A stretch of DNA of 64,000 bases from Sinohyriopsis cumingii (taxonomy: Eukaryota > Mollusca > Bivalvia > Unionida > Unionidae), in NCBI GenBank assembly GCA_028554795.2, contig CM068841.1:26593308-26657307 (forward strand), given 5' to 3'. The notes below the pieces were generated by a model that was given only the letters and a program-made list of their open reading frames with translations, had not been told where the DNA came from and searched no databases. Made by a program: the position numbers and the translations under genes. Below are positions 1-11,905 of this stretch, piece by piece; within the stretch, counting starts at the first letter, position 1, and each line of letters begins with the position of its first letter.

Positions 1-1568
1 TTCTGAAGAGAGTTCAGTACTGCTGATGTGTTTTAGCAAACACATAATTGACTTGAAAATTATATTAGCTTACATATTTTTCTTAGTATAATATTGCACT
101 GAATTTGGTGTTTTCCTTAAAATTTAATGATACTAAAAAATGATTCAGAGCATATTCTAATATATAGGAAGTTATTACAAACCAGTACTGTTTATTTATA
201 TCAGTTTATTATTACATGTAGTTTCTCTAGAATATTTCACAGAAATACTGGGTATGGTTTAAGATATATTGAAATCCCACGTGAATCCCTTGAATGCTGT
301 ACTGCACTTTATTCTGTATGATAATGAGTAAAGTTAAGACATCTGAATCTGTAAAGTTTTATGTTATGATGAACTCTTCAATAAGGCAGTGGTCACTTTT
401 GAATAGCATCATCGTGCAAGCTACTGCTATAATGTGATTGCATCAGAAAAGTAAAGGACCATTGATGCCAAAAATAGCCACTTGCATACATTGAAAGTTT
501 CTTCAAAACTTTTATGTTATACTATCTGTCCGTGTTAGTAGGCAAACTATGGACAGGTGGCTACAATTATTGGACTTGCTACTGATGGGTATTTTTCACA
601 TGGACAGGTGGCTACAATTATTGGACTTGCTACTGATGGGTATTTTTCACATGGACAGGTGTGCAGTACTTTTGATTTGAGCAGTTTGGTTGATGTATTG
701 AAAGTTTAAAATACAATAAAGTAAATCCTCGTTTAGAAAAAAAAAAGTTTCCTCAGACAATTATGTTGTGTTTGACAACACATATTGCATTATGTATTGC
801 ATATAGTGAGGGAATTGGTAATAAGTACAGAATTGTAATATAAAAGTGTGAACACAAGATTAAAGTTCCATACAGCTTGAATTTCTGTTTAATCTTTTAA
901 AGTTAAGAGTGATTAAGAAACATCGTAACACGTGGGGAAAGTGCAAGCTACTTGATATAGGCTCTTGTTGAGTTTGCAGTTTCTCAACTCTGCCTGCATT
1001 GGTGGCTTGCGTGAAATGATTTTGATGGATGTGTGCAGTAAGATAGTTAATATATGAACTTGACCTGAACATTATATTTACGACAAATGGAGAGGTTATC
1101 AATTAATTTTCCATCTGCCAGATAAATAATTTTTCCCTTTTATTTGGCAGCAACTTGTACAAGACTTCACACCACACCTCTGTCATCTTGATTTGTTGCT
1201 ATGCAACAGGTGGGATATAAGATGCAATTCAAACATTTTTTTGACAGATCTTTCAGAAATCTTCTTTAGAACAACAGACATTGAAAGTGACAAAACAAAC
1301 AAATGGAGCTAAAGTAGAAAATTTATTAGATACTATTCATAGAAATATATCAAAATTCATTTAATTGGCAATGACGGTTTCCTTGGTGAACTTTGATTTC
1401 TTACACTCTTTACACCACTGGGTGACAACAACTGAACCATGAAGAGTAAATGTATATATTTAATGATCTTGTACGAATTGCATCAAATATAGTTGGAACT
1501 TTAAAAATCAAATTTATAACATTTTAAATTTTAATTGTCACTGAAGTTTTTTTTAAACATTATTTCAG
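1..1568. other. TLK intron upstream of exon a; one tandem duplication, otherwise unremarkable
   Basis: AT-rich sequence with no convincing exon. The TLK exon expected upstream (the part ending near FAFQNLV in vertebrates) is not visible here, so it should lie before the window. The only structured piece is the tandem duplication at 549-661. Confidence 0.6.
549..661. repeat. Tandem duplication, 51-bp unit, 2.2 copies
   Basis: A 51-base unit starting ATGGACAGGTGGCTACAATT is present at 549-599, again without a visible change at 600-650, and as an 11-base partial third copy at 651-661. The perfect match of two full units shows a very recent duplication or an assembly or replication-slippage product. 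Confidence 0.9.
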
Positions 1569-1697
1569 ACAGCAGGAAAGGATAGGACAAGAAAGGGAAG
1601 ATATTGAAAAACAGAGAAAACTTTTGTTAAAAAGAAAGCCAAATCCAGGTGCAAAGACTTCAGCCAAAGACCCTTTCCTGAAACCAGGAGAAAAACA
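1569..1697 (+). CDS. TLK: TLK exon a: end of the coiled-coil region
   Basis: The acceptor is TTTCAG at 1563-1568 and the donor is GTAAGG at 1698. The first base completes a codon begun in an upstream exon outside the window; 42 whole codons follow, and the exon ends with CA. The product starts QQERIGQEREDIEKQRKLL and ends with KDPFLKPGEK. The QREDIERQRKLL-type stretch and the DPF motif are characteristic of TLK proteins just before the second half of the coiled coil. The other two frames are stopped. The Lys/Arg/Glu-rich composition predicts a helical coiled coil, which mediates TLK dimerisation in the family. Confidence 0.93.
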
Positions 1698-2512
1698 GTA
1701 AGGAAATATTTGAGCAGTATTCTGTTTCTTCTAGGCATAGAAGGAAAAGTATTCAAGGAAGTATACAGCTAAAAAATATTCCTGGATTCCTGCATTAGGA
1801 ATCAGTAATGTTTAGTGCTCATATAAAGATGGAAGTGATGTATAAACAGTGAAGCCAAGGAAGTCGTGTTAATTTGTTGCTTGATTCCTTAATGTCATGG
1901 ATTTAAGTTCAAGGAGTCCTTATCTGTTGTGCCACCGTAACCCATTGTGCTTGTAGTTGAAGTTGCCATTCTTTTCTTGCCAGATTGTGTGGACTTAAAA
2001 ACAAGTCCTAAGGACAAGTGGTGGATTATTTGATCAGTATGATTTGTTTGTTTCTCTTTCAGATACGTTCCCCAATCACATTACATTAGGAATATTAGCC
2101 TGCTACCTCGCAAATCCAGCCCTATTAAAAGATGAAAATTCATCTTTCCCTATCTTTAGCAATAGACCTGTTTGTGTTTCTTTGGGCCCATCCAATGTTC
2201 ATTTTGGATTTATTGTATGGATTTATCAATTTACTGCAGGTTGTATACTTTATTTTACAATTTCTGCTAATGTATGAGCGATTAGTCACTTGTCGGACCA
2301 CTGTCCCACAATGCTATTGTTGACCTAATACAAGGTCATTACGAGTTGGCGTACCTTTGAATTTATTTGCATACAGCATCTGTTACAGAGCTCTTATAAG
2401 TGAAATTGAAGTGCTCTTGTTAATTATGCATAGTTATTCATATTTCGTGTTGTTTTGTTGAAGAATATGGTTTAATTGTTAACTAAGCATTGTGCATAAG
2501 TACATAAGGGTC

Positions 2513-2679
2513 CGGCCAATGTGGGTATGTGAAAAAGCTTGCCAGTAGCTTCTCGAGGGTCGGTGGTTCTTTCTGGGGTATTCTCGTGTTCTTCCTGCAC
2601 CATTAATACTAACCACCATGTATAGCCTATCGTGTGCTGAAAAATGGCGTTAATCCCTACAACAACAACAACAACAACA
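2513..2679 (+). mobile_element. SINE family A, 5'-truncated copy with target-site duplication
   Basis: This copy lacks the tRNA head and starts at the CGGCCAATGTGGGTATGTG body. It runs through the conserved CCATGTATAGCCTATCGTG core to a (CAA)n tail. It is bracketed by an exact 11-bp direct repeat, ACATAAGGGTC, at 2502-2512 and 2680-2690, the mark of LINE-driven retroposition. The element is a non-coding parasite of TLK intron 1. Confidence 0.88.
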
Positions 2680-2690
2680 ACATAAGGGTC

Positions 2691-4057
2691 AGATAGGTTT
2701 CTGATAAAACACTTTTACTGATCTATTAGTTATGACAGCATTTTAGCGACCCAGTAATTTCAACACGTTATTAGTTTCTGCTTTAGTTTGTGTTTTTTGT
2801 GTCATTTCAGCAGAATGTCAGTTTCAATGATGTCTATGCGGCTTAAGAGCATGGAAGTATACCATGACTCCTGTTTTGTTTATACTGTGTATACACTGTT
2901 TCTGATATGCAGCATCTATAATACGTAGTCATTGGAAGTCGGGGCTTCCATTTTAGGTGTTTAGTCATATACTGATTGGCTGTTTACAATCGTAGCTAGT
3001 TAGTCAGATACTAATTTGCTAATCGATGCTTTGTTTTCTTGTGTTGTTTCGGTAGAAATGTTTACTATACTCATGAAATGCACGTTCACAGTGAGTGTCC
3101 TTTTGGCTTCGAAGGGAAGAAATGATGGAATAACTCGAAGAAAGACAACCACGGTTTACTGTTGGCGATACTGATTAATTGGTGATTATTTACCAATTTT
3201 AGGCAACCCATGAGGTGCAAGTCCCCCCACATGTATGAGTATGGCCTTTGGGCCTGTAAGTCTGGACTCAATCGGGTGTGTGCTGGAACCGGTGATTGCC
3301 TGACTGTTTTTCATTTATATGTTGCCATCATCTGGGCTGATCACATGGTTTTCTTGCCTGATCAGTTGGATCTGATGCATATTAAAATTCCGTGTCCAGC
3401 TGTTCCAACATGGGAACCTTTTCATTGAATTGGTCCAACCAACTATGATTTACAGGAATCTTAGTGATAGAGCTGTACATTCAATCATACTGTGGTCTAC
3501 ATGCCTTTTCTTTGATGAGATTTTAGTGAGAAATCTGTTCATCCAGCCAGACCTTTGGAACGGCTGGTACCGAGATAGCTAGACCGTCTTCTATACCACC
3601 AGCTTCCAGGCCGACCATTCATTTGCCTGGGAAACCAGCTGACAGTGCCAGACTTCTATGTTCACTGCTTGTCAACAAGGGAGAGCTAGTGAAGTTTTAC
3701 TGAGGATGGAATTGAGTCTTCATGCTATCTGCTTTGTCTTTTGTGCTGCTAGTAGGCCCAGTAAGGCCTCAACACAGTGTGTGCACCAGAACTCAAATAC
3801 ACCATGGAGTGGACTGATGTTAGCTTTTCAGCCACTATCGATTACAATTTCTTCTTTTGGGTGTTTGCTGCTTCAGAATGTCCCTCACCCTTACTGCTGC
3901 TCTAAAGAAATGGTAGATCTTGTTGAGGAGGAAGAAATGTCCTTTAGGTGACTGATGTCTTCAGAACCTATCTCTTGGCATGTGACAAGAAGGTAGTAGT
4001 GGTTCATACGTACACTTGTATGTTTTTTAGGGCATACAATCTACTCCATGCCTGTCA
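2691..4057. other. Intron 1 sequence without a recognised gene
   Basis: About 1.4 kb with somewhat higher GC than its surroundings from 3200 on. Open frames of 61-97 codons occur on both strands but show no recognised domain. The part from about 3200 could be eroded retrotransposon sequence belonging with the DIRS-like relic that starts near 5000; I cannot show this. Confidence 0.35.
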
Positions 4058-4200
4058 CAGACCTGCCAGCCCTCACGATTTTGGTGTGAATTTCACAACT
4101 TGACATAGCGATTCATGGATTCATGCCACATGCAAGAAATAATGAATTCCCTAATTTGCAATCTGCTTAACTCGTGAATAAAGTAAATTTTATCCCATTA
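4058..4200 (+). repeat. Dispersed repeat family E, end fragment
   Basis: It starts CAGACCTGCCAGCCCTCACG and runs to TTTTATCCCATTA. It aligns by eye along its length with 11766-11905, including the shared words GTGTAAATTTCACAA (one change here), ATGAATTCCC and TTTTATCCCATTA. The same CAGACCTG terminus recurs, in either orientation, at 28943, 46342, 46895, 51010 and 51576. Confidence 0.65.
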
Positions 4201-4324
4201 GATGCAAGTCAAAATAGCAGCCGTGGTCACTCATACACATAAGTGTCCTGTATTGCCAGTCACGATGTTAGTAAAACTAGATTCAGTTGTTTCATTTTGC
4301 CCTATATAGCAAGCATAGTAAAAT

Positions 4325-4590
4325 ATATAATCTATATTTAGAACAGAAGTTTTACAAATACTCATGAAGAAAACCAGGGCCCAACTGATTTTTAAAAAAA
4401 TTACCAAATAAAGACAGCTTTTTCAAGTGTAGGAATTTTTTAGATACTGAAAGATTAGCATGTTTCATACTTTGCTTGAGTTCATATTTTTCTGCACACG
4501 TGCTGAAACCACCGATCATTTATCGTTTAATGTTTCATCTTACGGATTAATACCATTTCATAATTAGGCTACACAACAGTTAAAATGTTT
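4325..4590 (+). repeat. Dispersed repeat, related to 23320-23395 and 24440-24670
   Basis: The stretch with TATTTAGAACA, AATACTCATGAAGAAAAC and GGGCCCAACTGA matches 23328-23385. The following part (GAAAGATTAGC, GAGTTCATATTTTTC, CCATTTCATAATTA) matches 24500-24660. The two pieces are contiguous here but about 1.05 kb apart near 23.3-24.7 kb, so the second copy carries an insertion or this one a deletion. Confidence 0.6.
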
Positions 4591-4999
4591 TCACATCCAT
4601 AGAAAAAGTTATGTATTCCACAAAAAGTGAAACATAGATTGGAGTATACCAAAAATTAGCCTTGCATTCAGCCATTAAACATCGATGTACATTATGTACA
4701 TTATGCTTTTCCTACAGTAGTATGCCCTGAACCGTTTTTAAACAAATTTACCAATGCCCAGTTGAGGAAGTTCAAGTCTGCCACAGAATCATATCATGAC
4801 AAATAGCATGAAGTTTGTATATATCAGTAATTTGGCTGCAGATAAAGTAGTACATGTAATCAGTGTAAATAATGTTTTAGTTTTATTTCGGGATTTTCAT
4901 ATAATTAAGTACTGACCGTCAAAGTGGATGGAGCTTGTGTCATGGTATAATTTTTCACTGTGTGCAAAATTCACTAATTTTTATCCCTCTTTTCACAAA

Positions 5000-6352
5000 T
5001 TGCGAGTATGGAAGGTTAGCACCTCTGCTGATAGAGCTTGTTAGAGATGTCATTGCAGTCACCAGGCAACAGCCATGGCCAGGATTGCTAGAGTAATTGA
5101 CCAGGACTGTTGACCATACCATGGCCAACTCTTTGATGGGTTCAGCCAATCTACTCTTGATACAATCTGATGCATGTGTGCGATCCACATTGCTTCTTCC
5201 TTATCATACCATCCATTTCTGGACAACCCTGTTCTGATTACTGTTGCTTTGGAGGAACAGTAGAGGAAGTTTGAAGGGTGGCAGCTCAGGAATCACTCCT
5301 CCACCTAGTTTCTTAACCCACACTGGCATTTGGAACCACTCCATCTCCATCCAGACTGCTCTGGTGGTCTAGTGGTTAGAGCGTCCACCTTGGATGGGGG
5401 AGGTTGTAGGTTCGGTCCTCTGGCCGAGTCGTACCAAAGACTTACAAAAATGGTACTAACAGCTGACTCGCTTGACGCTCAGCATTAAGAGGTTAGTGTT
5501 AGGACTGGTCAGCCTGGTGTCAGGATAATGTGACTGGGTGGAACATCATGCTACATGTCTGCAGCATGATGCCCCAGTGCTAGACATCACTATAAACTGT
5601 TACACTGCAGACATCGTAGCGATATAACTGAAAAATTGTTAAAGCTACATTAAAAATCCAAATCGCACACACCTTCTCCATCCATCTGTATGAAGGGATG
5701 TTCAGTGGCCTCAAGACAGGAGATCTCCTTAGTCATGCATGCACGAGCATTGTACAGTGGCAGTATGACACCGATTTCTTAGCTCACTGGACCTCCCTAT
5801 TCCCTTAGAAAGGGGATTAAATGATCCAGATCATTCGGAGAGGATTTGGGTTTCATTTATCAACAATTGCCTCTCCCCTCTTCACGAATAAACCATTGAT
5901 CATTGATGGATGCCTTTCTACAACAGGAGAAATGGTCATTCATACCAAATAAAAAAAGGTGCATGAGCTTTTGAATGCAAAAAGCAGGTTGGGGCCCACC
6001 ATTGACTAGAGTCACCTCACTCAGTTCAAGATGGAGAAGAGAGGTCAATCTGCCTCTCCATCAGATGGGGCGAGTATGCCATCTGTCTCAATCTGACATA
6101 TGCATGCTGTATCATCTCTTGTCTACCTGGTCTTGTGCAAGTTTCTTGGGTTTTTTTTACTGCCATACCGTTGATCAATTTACCGTTTTCACCTTTGGCC
6201 TCAACATCAGCCCGTGGGCTTTCACTCAGGCTGCATCATCTCCCTGTTTCAGCCAACATCATCTACATTGACAGCAGCTTGGACGTCTCTCACATGAAGC
6301 CTTGCCAGCACATTGGCACCCTATTTTATGTCCTCTTAATCAAACAGTCATG
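5000..6352 (+). pseudogene. Decayed DIRS-like retrotransposon: possible gag end and reverse transcriptase
   Basis: The + strand carries scattered reverse-transcriptase traces in shifting frames. The clearest is at about 6165-6230, QFTVFTFGLNISPWAFTQA, matching the FxVLPFGLxxAPxxFT region of RTs in DIRS/Ty3-type elements. About 30 residues later, IIYIDSSLDVS (about 6258-6290) corresponds to the Y-x-D-D active-site box with the second Asp changed to Ser. A family B SINE is inserted at 5354-5674. The stretch 5000-5345 could be the end of a gag-like ORF, but that part is weak. Multiple stops and frameshifts make it non-functional. DIRS rather than Ty3 is preferred because DIRS-type RNase H and recombinase relics occur elsewhere in the window. 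Confidence 0.55.
5354..5674 (+). mobile_element. SINE family B, full-length copy with target-site duplication
   Basis: The head resembles a tRNA: a box-A-like TGGTCTAGTGGTTAGAGCG and a box-B-like GGTTCGGTCC. The conserved body contains CAGCATTAAGAGGTTAGTG and GATAATGTGACTGGGTGG, and the tail ends GTTAAAGCTACATTAAAAA and then CACACAC. The perfect direct repeat TCTCCATCCA flanks it at 5344-5353 and 5675-5684. A second copy is at 50271-50583. It sits inside the DIRS-like relic, so it is younger than that element. Confidence 0.88.
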
Positions 6353-8458
6353 ATGACGCCCAAGATTCGGCTATTGCCGCACAGTGGGGCAATCCAGGTC
6401 AGCTGACCAGCATAAAAGGAGGATATCAGTTTGTCTTGGGAATGGTATCATTTATATTACATGAAGCCATTTGATTTGTAACATCATATTTAAAAGTCCC
6501 AATTGTAGCCCAGCAATTAACAGAAGTTTGATAATATCTCCCAGTTAAGTAAGTTTTGCCAGGTGCAGTTTGTGTTTTAATTCCATCTTCTAATTCAGTT
6601 TCAGTATAATCATTGTAAATGCAACGTGCCTTCTTGTATTCAAACATGAAAAGTATAAATCTATCATTACAGCTATATTCCCAAGCTTTTCTTTGAGAAC
6701 TTTAGTACAGACCATGTTTTGATTTTGGACTTTAAGAAGTACGTGTTGTATTTTTACACCCAAAGAAAACTTTGTATTCTCATATTCTGTCTTATGTACC
6801 AAATCAAATGAAGGGATTTAAATAGACATTCAAAGACATGCAAATCCTACCTGTGTCACAGTCATGTGTACGGTCAGCTCATTTCAAATGATTATCGAAC
6901 TCTCTTATAAATATTATATAAATAATATAATTAAACTACCCTATATTGGCCTACTCATTTACAAATGTGATCAAAGATAGCTATGTAACCATGCAAAATG
7001 AGTACTTAATGAAAAAACTTGGTTTCACAGATATGGTTCAATATGGAGAAGTAAGTTTCAGTGTTTGCAGTGAACTTGAAATTCCAGAATTGGCAGGATG
7101 AGAAGTTTCTGTATTACTTGCAATGAAATTATAGTGTCAGTATTTTCCTTACAGAATTTTAAAAAAAATAAATAAGTTTTGATGTTGACATTTGTTTCAC
7201 AAAATAATTTTTCCTAATTTTCAAAAAGACCCAAAAGGAATCATGTTTTGTTGTGAATCAAAAATAACAATGAGCTTTGATGTCATATGCATTGCTTTCA
7301 CGTATACAGGATAGTTGTTGAAACATCTTGGAATAATGCTGGTAGTGATCATTCAGAGCTTGGTTATCTTGAAAAGTAAGTTAATTTATACAAGAGAGCA
7401 AATGGCTTCATTAAAAAAATTGCTTTATCAATAATTATATCCAGCGCAATTGTCAAAAAAGAATTCAGCCATTAAACAGCTCCTTCCCACCATCATCAGG
7501 GTTTCTTTTTATCCAGTGGAGATGTCATCCTATTCTTAAGCGCCCTCGCTTATCGTGTGGCCTCTGTTTTTGGACCCTTTATGTGTGAGTGGTCGAGAGT
7601 GTGGCGAGTGCTAATTTTTCCTCTTGTACACAAGACAACAAAATTTATATAATCTCCTTGTTTGTCGACACAGATCTGTTTAAGTGCGTGAATTCATTTT
7701 CTTTTTTAACAACATTTTAGGTATTCAGTGAGATAATGAACTTGAATTCGTTATCATCATTATATTTCCCAAATATTGGACGATCACTTAGCTTCTGGTT
7801 ATGATTTTGGTTTTATATTTCATGCAGCAACTGCCAGTACTATGCTTTTCCAGATCTAATTACCCCTCTTTAATACCATGATTGGATGTTGAAAGAAATT
7901 GTACATTACTGGGAACTCATTTATGGTGCAGCTATCAATTTTGTTCCAGTTCATTCAGGTGTGGCTGCATTTTGTTTTTTACTTGCATTATTTTCAAAGC
8001 AGGAAGTTAGAGTATATCATTGGCTTTAATAATATCATATTTTAATAACTTGAAATTATGTGAATTTAACAGAAAAGCATGAATGCATATGAAGGTTCAA
8101 ATAACATAGTTTTAAAATTCAACTTGAACATTAGATTCATTATGCAATATATGGTATTAATGAAGTTCACATGCTATTGGCAGTGTATATCATACATTAT
8201 TTTTGTTAGAGCTAGCAAATAATTGTTTATAATTAACTGAATGATCATGTTTTTTCACTATATAAACAAAAGTAAATTCCTCCAAAAGATCATGCATTCA
8301 ATCTGTCAGAACATTGTGATTTTGTTTCACTTTCATTGAAGTGTGAATTCAATTTATTTTTTTAAGTAAAAAATTGACATCCTTCCCAAGACACAGTGTA
8401 ACAGGTCACGAACATTCTCAACATAGATTAAAAAAACATAAATATAGATAAATATTAC
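6353..8458. other. AT-rich intron 1 sequence, nothing recognised
   Basis: No coding signal or clear repeat is seen. Short open frames at 6426-6802 on the minus strand have no recognisable domain. Confidence 0.5.
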
Positions 8459-8468
8459 AAAGTAAATG

Positions 8469-8718
8469 GGGGGCCCCGAGTGGTCTACAGCGCTCACCGT
8501 TCCGGATCACTGCCATCTCACCTGTCTGCGTGGGTTCGAGTCCAAGACTCGGCTAGCATGGGTACGTGGGAAAGCCTGCCAGTAGCTTCTCGTGGGTCGG
8601 TGGTTCTTCCCTGGGTTTTCCAGGGTTCTTCCTCCACCAGTTAGACTGGCCACCATGTATAGCCTATCTTGTGCTGAAAAATGGCGTTAAACCCTTGAAC
8701 AACAACAACAACAACAAC
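8469..8718 (+). mobile_element. SINE family A copy with tRNA-derived head
   Basis: It begins GGGGCCCCGAGTGG and has a box-B-like GGGTTCGAGTCC, the body AGCCTGCCAGTAGCTTCTCG, the core CCATGTATAGCCTATC and an (ACA)n tail. The part of the head carrying the second half of box A is shortened compared with the copies at 13422 and 56906. A near-match direct repeat (AAAGTAAATG at 8459-8468, AAAATAAATG at 8719-8728) flanks it. Confidence 0.85.
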
Positions 8719-8894
8719 AAAATAAATGCATCTGTTGGTTCAGTAAGCTAGACTTAAAGAAGCCTGAAATAAAATGCTTTATGCAAGATATAATTTTAAT
8801 AAAGTTCATGCATCATTGGCAGTATGTTATCAAAAATTTGATTTGGGGGTATGTGTTTGTTGCTTTATGAATACACAAATCAGTGACCAATATG

Positions 8895-8932
8895 CACATA
8901 ACACACACAGATACACACACACACACACACAT
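8895..8932. repeat. (CA)n microsatellite
   Basis: An interrupted CA-dinucleotide run. It is the source of a spurious Cys/Val-rich open frame on the minus strand. Confidence 0.9.
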
Positions 8933-10737
8933 AAAAGTTAAACTCGTTAGCACATGCCTGCTATGGTCATAATGAGCAAACCATATCCACATTGTTGGCA
9001 CTGGTGATTGGTGGTTGCAACACCACAAGAAGGCATTGAGTGCAGAGCTATTGTTTTCAAGAACCACAACAACTTTGTCAGAATGGGATGGGTGATGGTG
9101 GACCGGCTTTTTCTTAATTCTCTCCACTATCATTCCAACCCCTAACCATAGCTCATGGAGAAGTGAAAAATCATGTGAATTGTACTGTAATTTAGTTCAC
9201 CCAGAGCTGTACAGATGTATTATAAATGGTTCGATGATTAAAACTGTCCAATATTGTAAGTTTTTGCTGTATGGCATTCAGAACATACCTTGTTGAAAAA
9301 AACAAAGGAAGCATGTTTGAATTTCTCTTCGCTACTTGAACTTGCAATTAAAAGTTGCAGAGATATGATTTGGAAAACAAACTTCTCACATCGGAATTTA
9401 TTGATAATGTTGTAAGCAACATTTTAAATACAAGTTGTAGAAAGAGTAAGGGAAGATGAGTATAATTTCTTGAAGAAAAGTTATGGTCTGAAGTTAGCAA
9501 AATTTAAATATATTCTTTTTGTCCTCAAATGATGCAAAAGAATTATTATTTGCAGATTTTTGTACATCAGTTTTGTGTGTTTTTGTTGTATACAGAAGTC
9601 TCTGCTGGCAATGTTAAATGTGGAGTTGTACTATGCATGAGTTCTGAAACACAAGTTTGTATGTTTTATCAACAAATGATAACTTTCAGAAATCGGGCAG
9701 TAATAGTTGCCAATTTACTCAGGAAATGGTTGGTTGTTGGTCAGTCAGCTATCAAAACATATGCCTGTGAATATGCAAGGTTTTGTTTGTCGACATAATT
9801 GATATGAACACCAACTATTTGATGGTCTGAAGTCTACATTTTGCCTTGAATGCAAGAGAATGGAGAAACAGCCCTAATTTTATACCCTGTTGAATTTGTA
9901 ACTTGTCTGGCCATAAGGCCATGTGAGCTAATCGTCATGTCCTTCTCTCATCGTGTGGAACTTCATCGATTGTCCATTTTCCAGCATCTGTCAACAAGTG
10001 ATATGTTCAGCGTTTCAGAAACTACCAGACCAATTTGAATCAAACTGCACAGAGCATGCTGACACAAAGGCCTTCTAAATTTGTACAAATACTATCAAAT
10101 ATGGCCACTATTGCTAAAATAATTTTTTTTTTTAAACAACTCCAAAAGTGTACAAGAGAATTTGATTATGGCCATGAAATATGGCAGTTGATACTAAAAT
10201 AGAATAGACTTAACATTTGCATACAAATCACTGAACATAATTTATCAAATTAACGGAAAGCATCCAGTTATGATGATGTTTTAAATTTATACAATTGACG
10301 CCAAACTGCTGTCAAGTATGGGTAATGATTCTAAAAATAGAAAAACTTTAAATGGCTTCTCCAAAACTGTTGAATAGAATTTACACAAACTTAATCAAAT
10401 GAGGTTCATAGAATTGTGAAAAGTGCCTGGGTTTTGGTGATTACCTTGAAAAGTGCTTGAATTTAAGGTCAGTTCCAAAAGTACTTGAAAATCCTCAGTA
10501 GGTGTCGAGAAGTGCATAAGATTCTACACAAATGCAGTTCATTGGAAATAAGAATTTACTGATATAAATATCAAGATGAGCAGAACTTTTGGGATGATCT
10601 TTTATCATCCATTGTCTGTCCCTTGGTCCATTTTTAAAAATTCTTCTTGCTGCTCCTCCTAAACTAATTGGAGATTTGCCATCAAACGTTGAACATACAT
10701 TCATACCTTGGTCTAATTAGTCATAAATAAAAAGGTT
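8933..10737. other. Intron 1 sequence, nothing recognised
   Basis: Unremarkable AT-rich sequence. An 89-codon open frame at 9529-9798 has no recognisable domain and no splice or promoter context. Confidence 0.5.
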
Positions 10738-11560
10738 GATGATTGGACAACCAGTATAGCCATCACAGTGCACATTTTGAGAATCTTGTTATTGCTACGT
10801 TTCATAATCATCATGGGGTTTTTCTCTGAAAGACATCTTATGATGTCTAGTTGGTCCTAAATGAAAATGGTGCTGATCTGATGCCCGATATGGTCACCAT
10901 GGCAGCCATCTTGAAATCACTACTTCCAAAAAGATGGTCTTAAAAATATAGTTTTTGCTGAAAGACCTTGTATGAAATCTAGTTGATCATAAATGAAAAT
11001 TGTGTTGATCTTAGTTTCAATATGACCACCATAGTGACCATCTTGAAAATCTTGTAGCTACTCTTGCATAGATGGTTATATGATTGACTTATTATTATGT
11101 CTAGTTGTTTCTAAATGAAAACACTGCCATTCTGATGTCCAATATGGCCACCTTGGCAGCCATCTTTAATTTTTTGTATCACTACTCCTAATTTGCATGG
11201 TCATAAAAAAAAGAGGTTTTGACTGAAAGACTTTATATGATATCTAGCTGATATCTAAATGAAAATGGTGCTAACCTGATATGCAATATGGCCACCATGG
11301 TTTCCATCTTGAAAAACTTGTCGCTATTCCTGCTGCATAGATGGTTATATGAACATGCGATTTTCACAAAAAAGACTTCTTACAATGTCTAGCTTGTCTT
11401 AAATATATATGGTGCTAATCTGCTGCCCAATGTAGAAACTACAGCAGTCATCTTGAAAATGCTTTTAATGCTACTTCTTACACCAGAAAGTCATATTGAC
11501 ACCAGACTTTAACAGAAAAACTTGTGATGTCTGGTTGGTCCTGAATGAAAATGGTGTCAA
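10738..11560 (+). repeat. Diverged tandem repeat array P (about 150-bp unit)
   Basis: About five to six units, each with the same order of words: a TCTAGTTGGTCCTAAATGAAAATGG-like segment, then GATCTGATG, then CAATATGGCCACCATGGCAG, then CCATCTTGAAAATC and a CACTACT-like segment. The units are strongly diverged and vary in length. The same unit forms the arrays at 38540-39992 and 49459-50000 and a single unit at 28790-28935. No conserved reading frame is visible, so it looks like an old satellite-like or internally repetitive element rather than a gene. Confidence 0.8.
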
Positions 11561-11765
11561 TCAGAAGTGTACAGTTGCCACACTAGCCTGTTTGAAAATC
11601 TTAGCATGACTACTTCTAAATGTGAGATCATAACAGCATTAGTTTTCACTGATAGACTTCTTACACTGTTTTGATTAATCAGGCAATAGAGAACTGTTTT
11701 GTTTGCAGAAAGGAGATTGACATCAGATAAGTGAGTGAAAGTGCTCAGAAGTCTCATGGCAAGAG

Positions 11766-11905
11766 CAGACCTGCTAACCCTCAAGATTTTAGTGTAAATT
11801 TCACAACACTCTAGAACGATTCACGTTTTCACGCCATATGTAAAAAAAGTCATGAATTCCCCAATCAGCTTAAATCGGGAATAAAATAACTTTTATCCCA
11901 TTAAG
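11766..11905 (+). repeat. Dispersed repeat family E, end fragment
   Basis: It starts CAGACCTGCTAACCCTCAAG and aligns with 4058-4200 to the shared end TTTTATCCCATTA. Confidence 0.65.

Noticed and set aside
1255..1340. Possible extra TLK exon encoding KVTKQTNGAKVEN after a TTTTTGACAG acceptor
   Set aside because: It slightly resembles the TNGAEN segment of vertebrate TLK, but that segment belongs after exon a, which lies downstream, and exons a and b already join in frame at DPF...LTL. No donor in a suitable phase is evident.
8813..9133. 106-codon minus-strand open frame with a Cys/Val run
   Set aside because: The run comes from a CA microsatellite, and the rest shows no domain or splice context.
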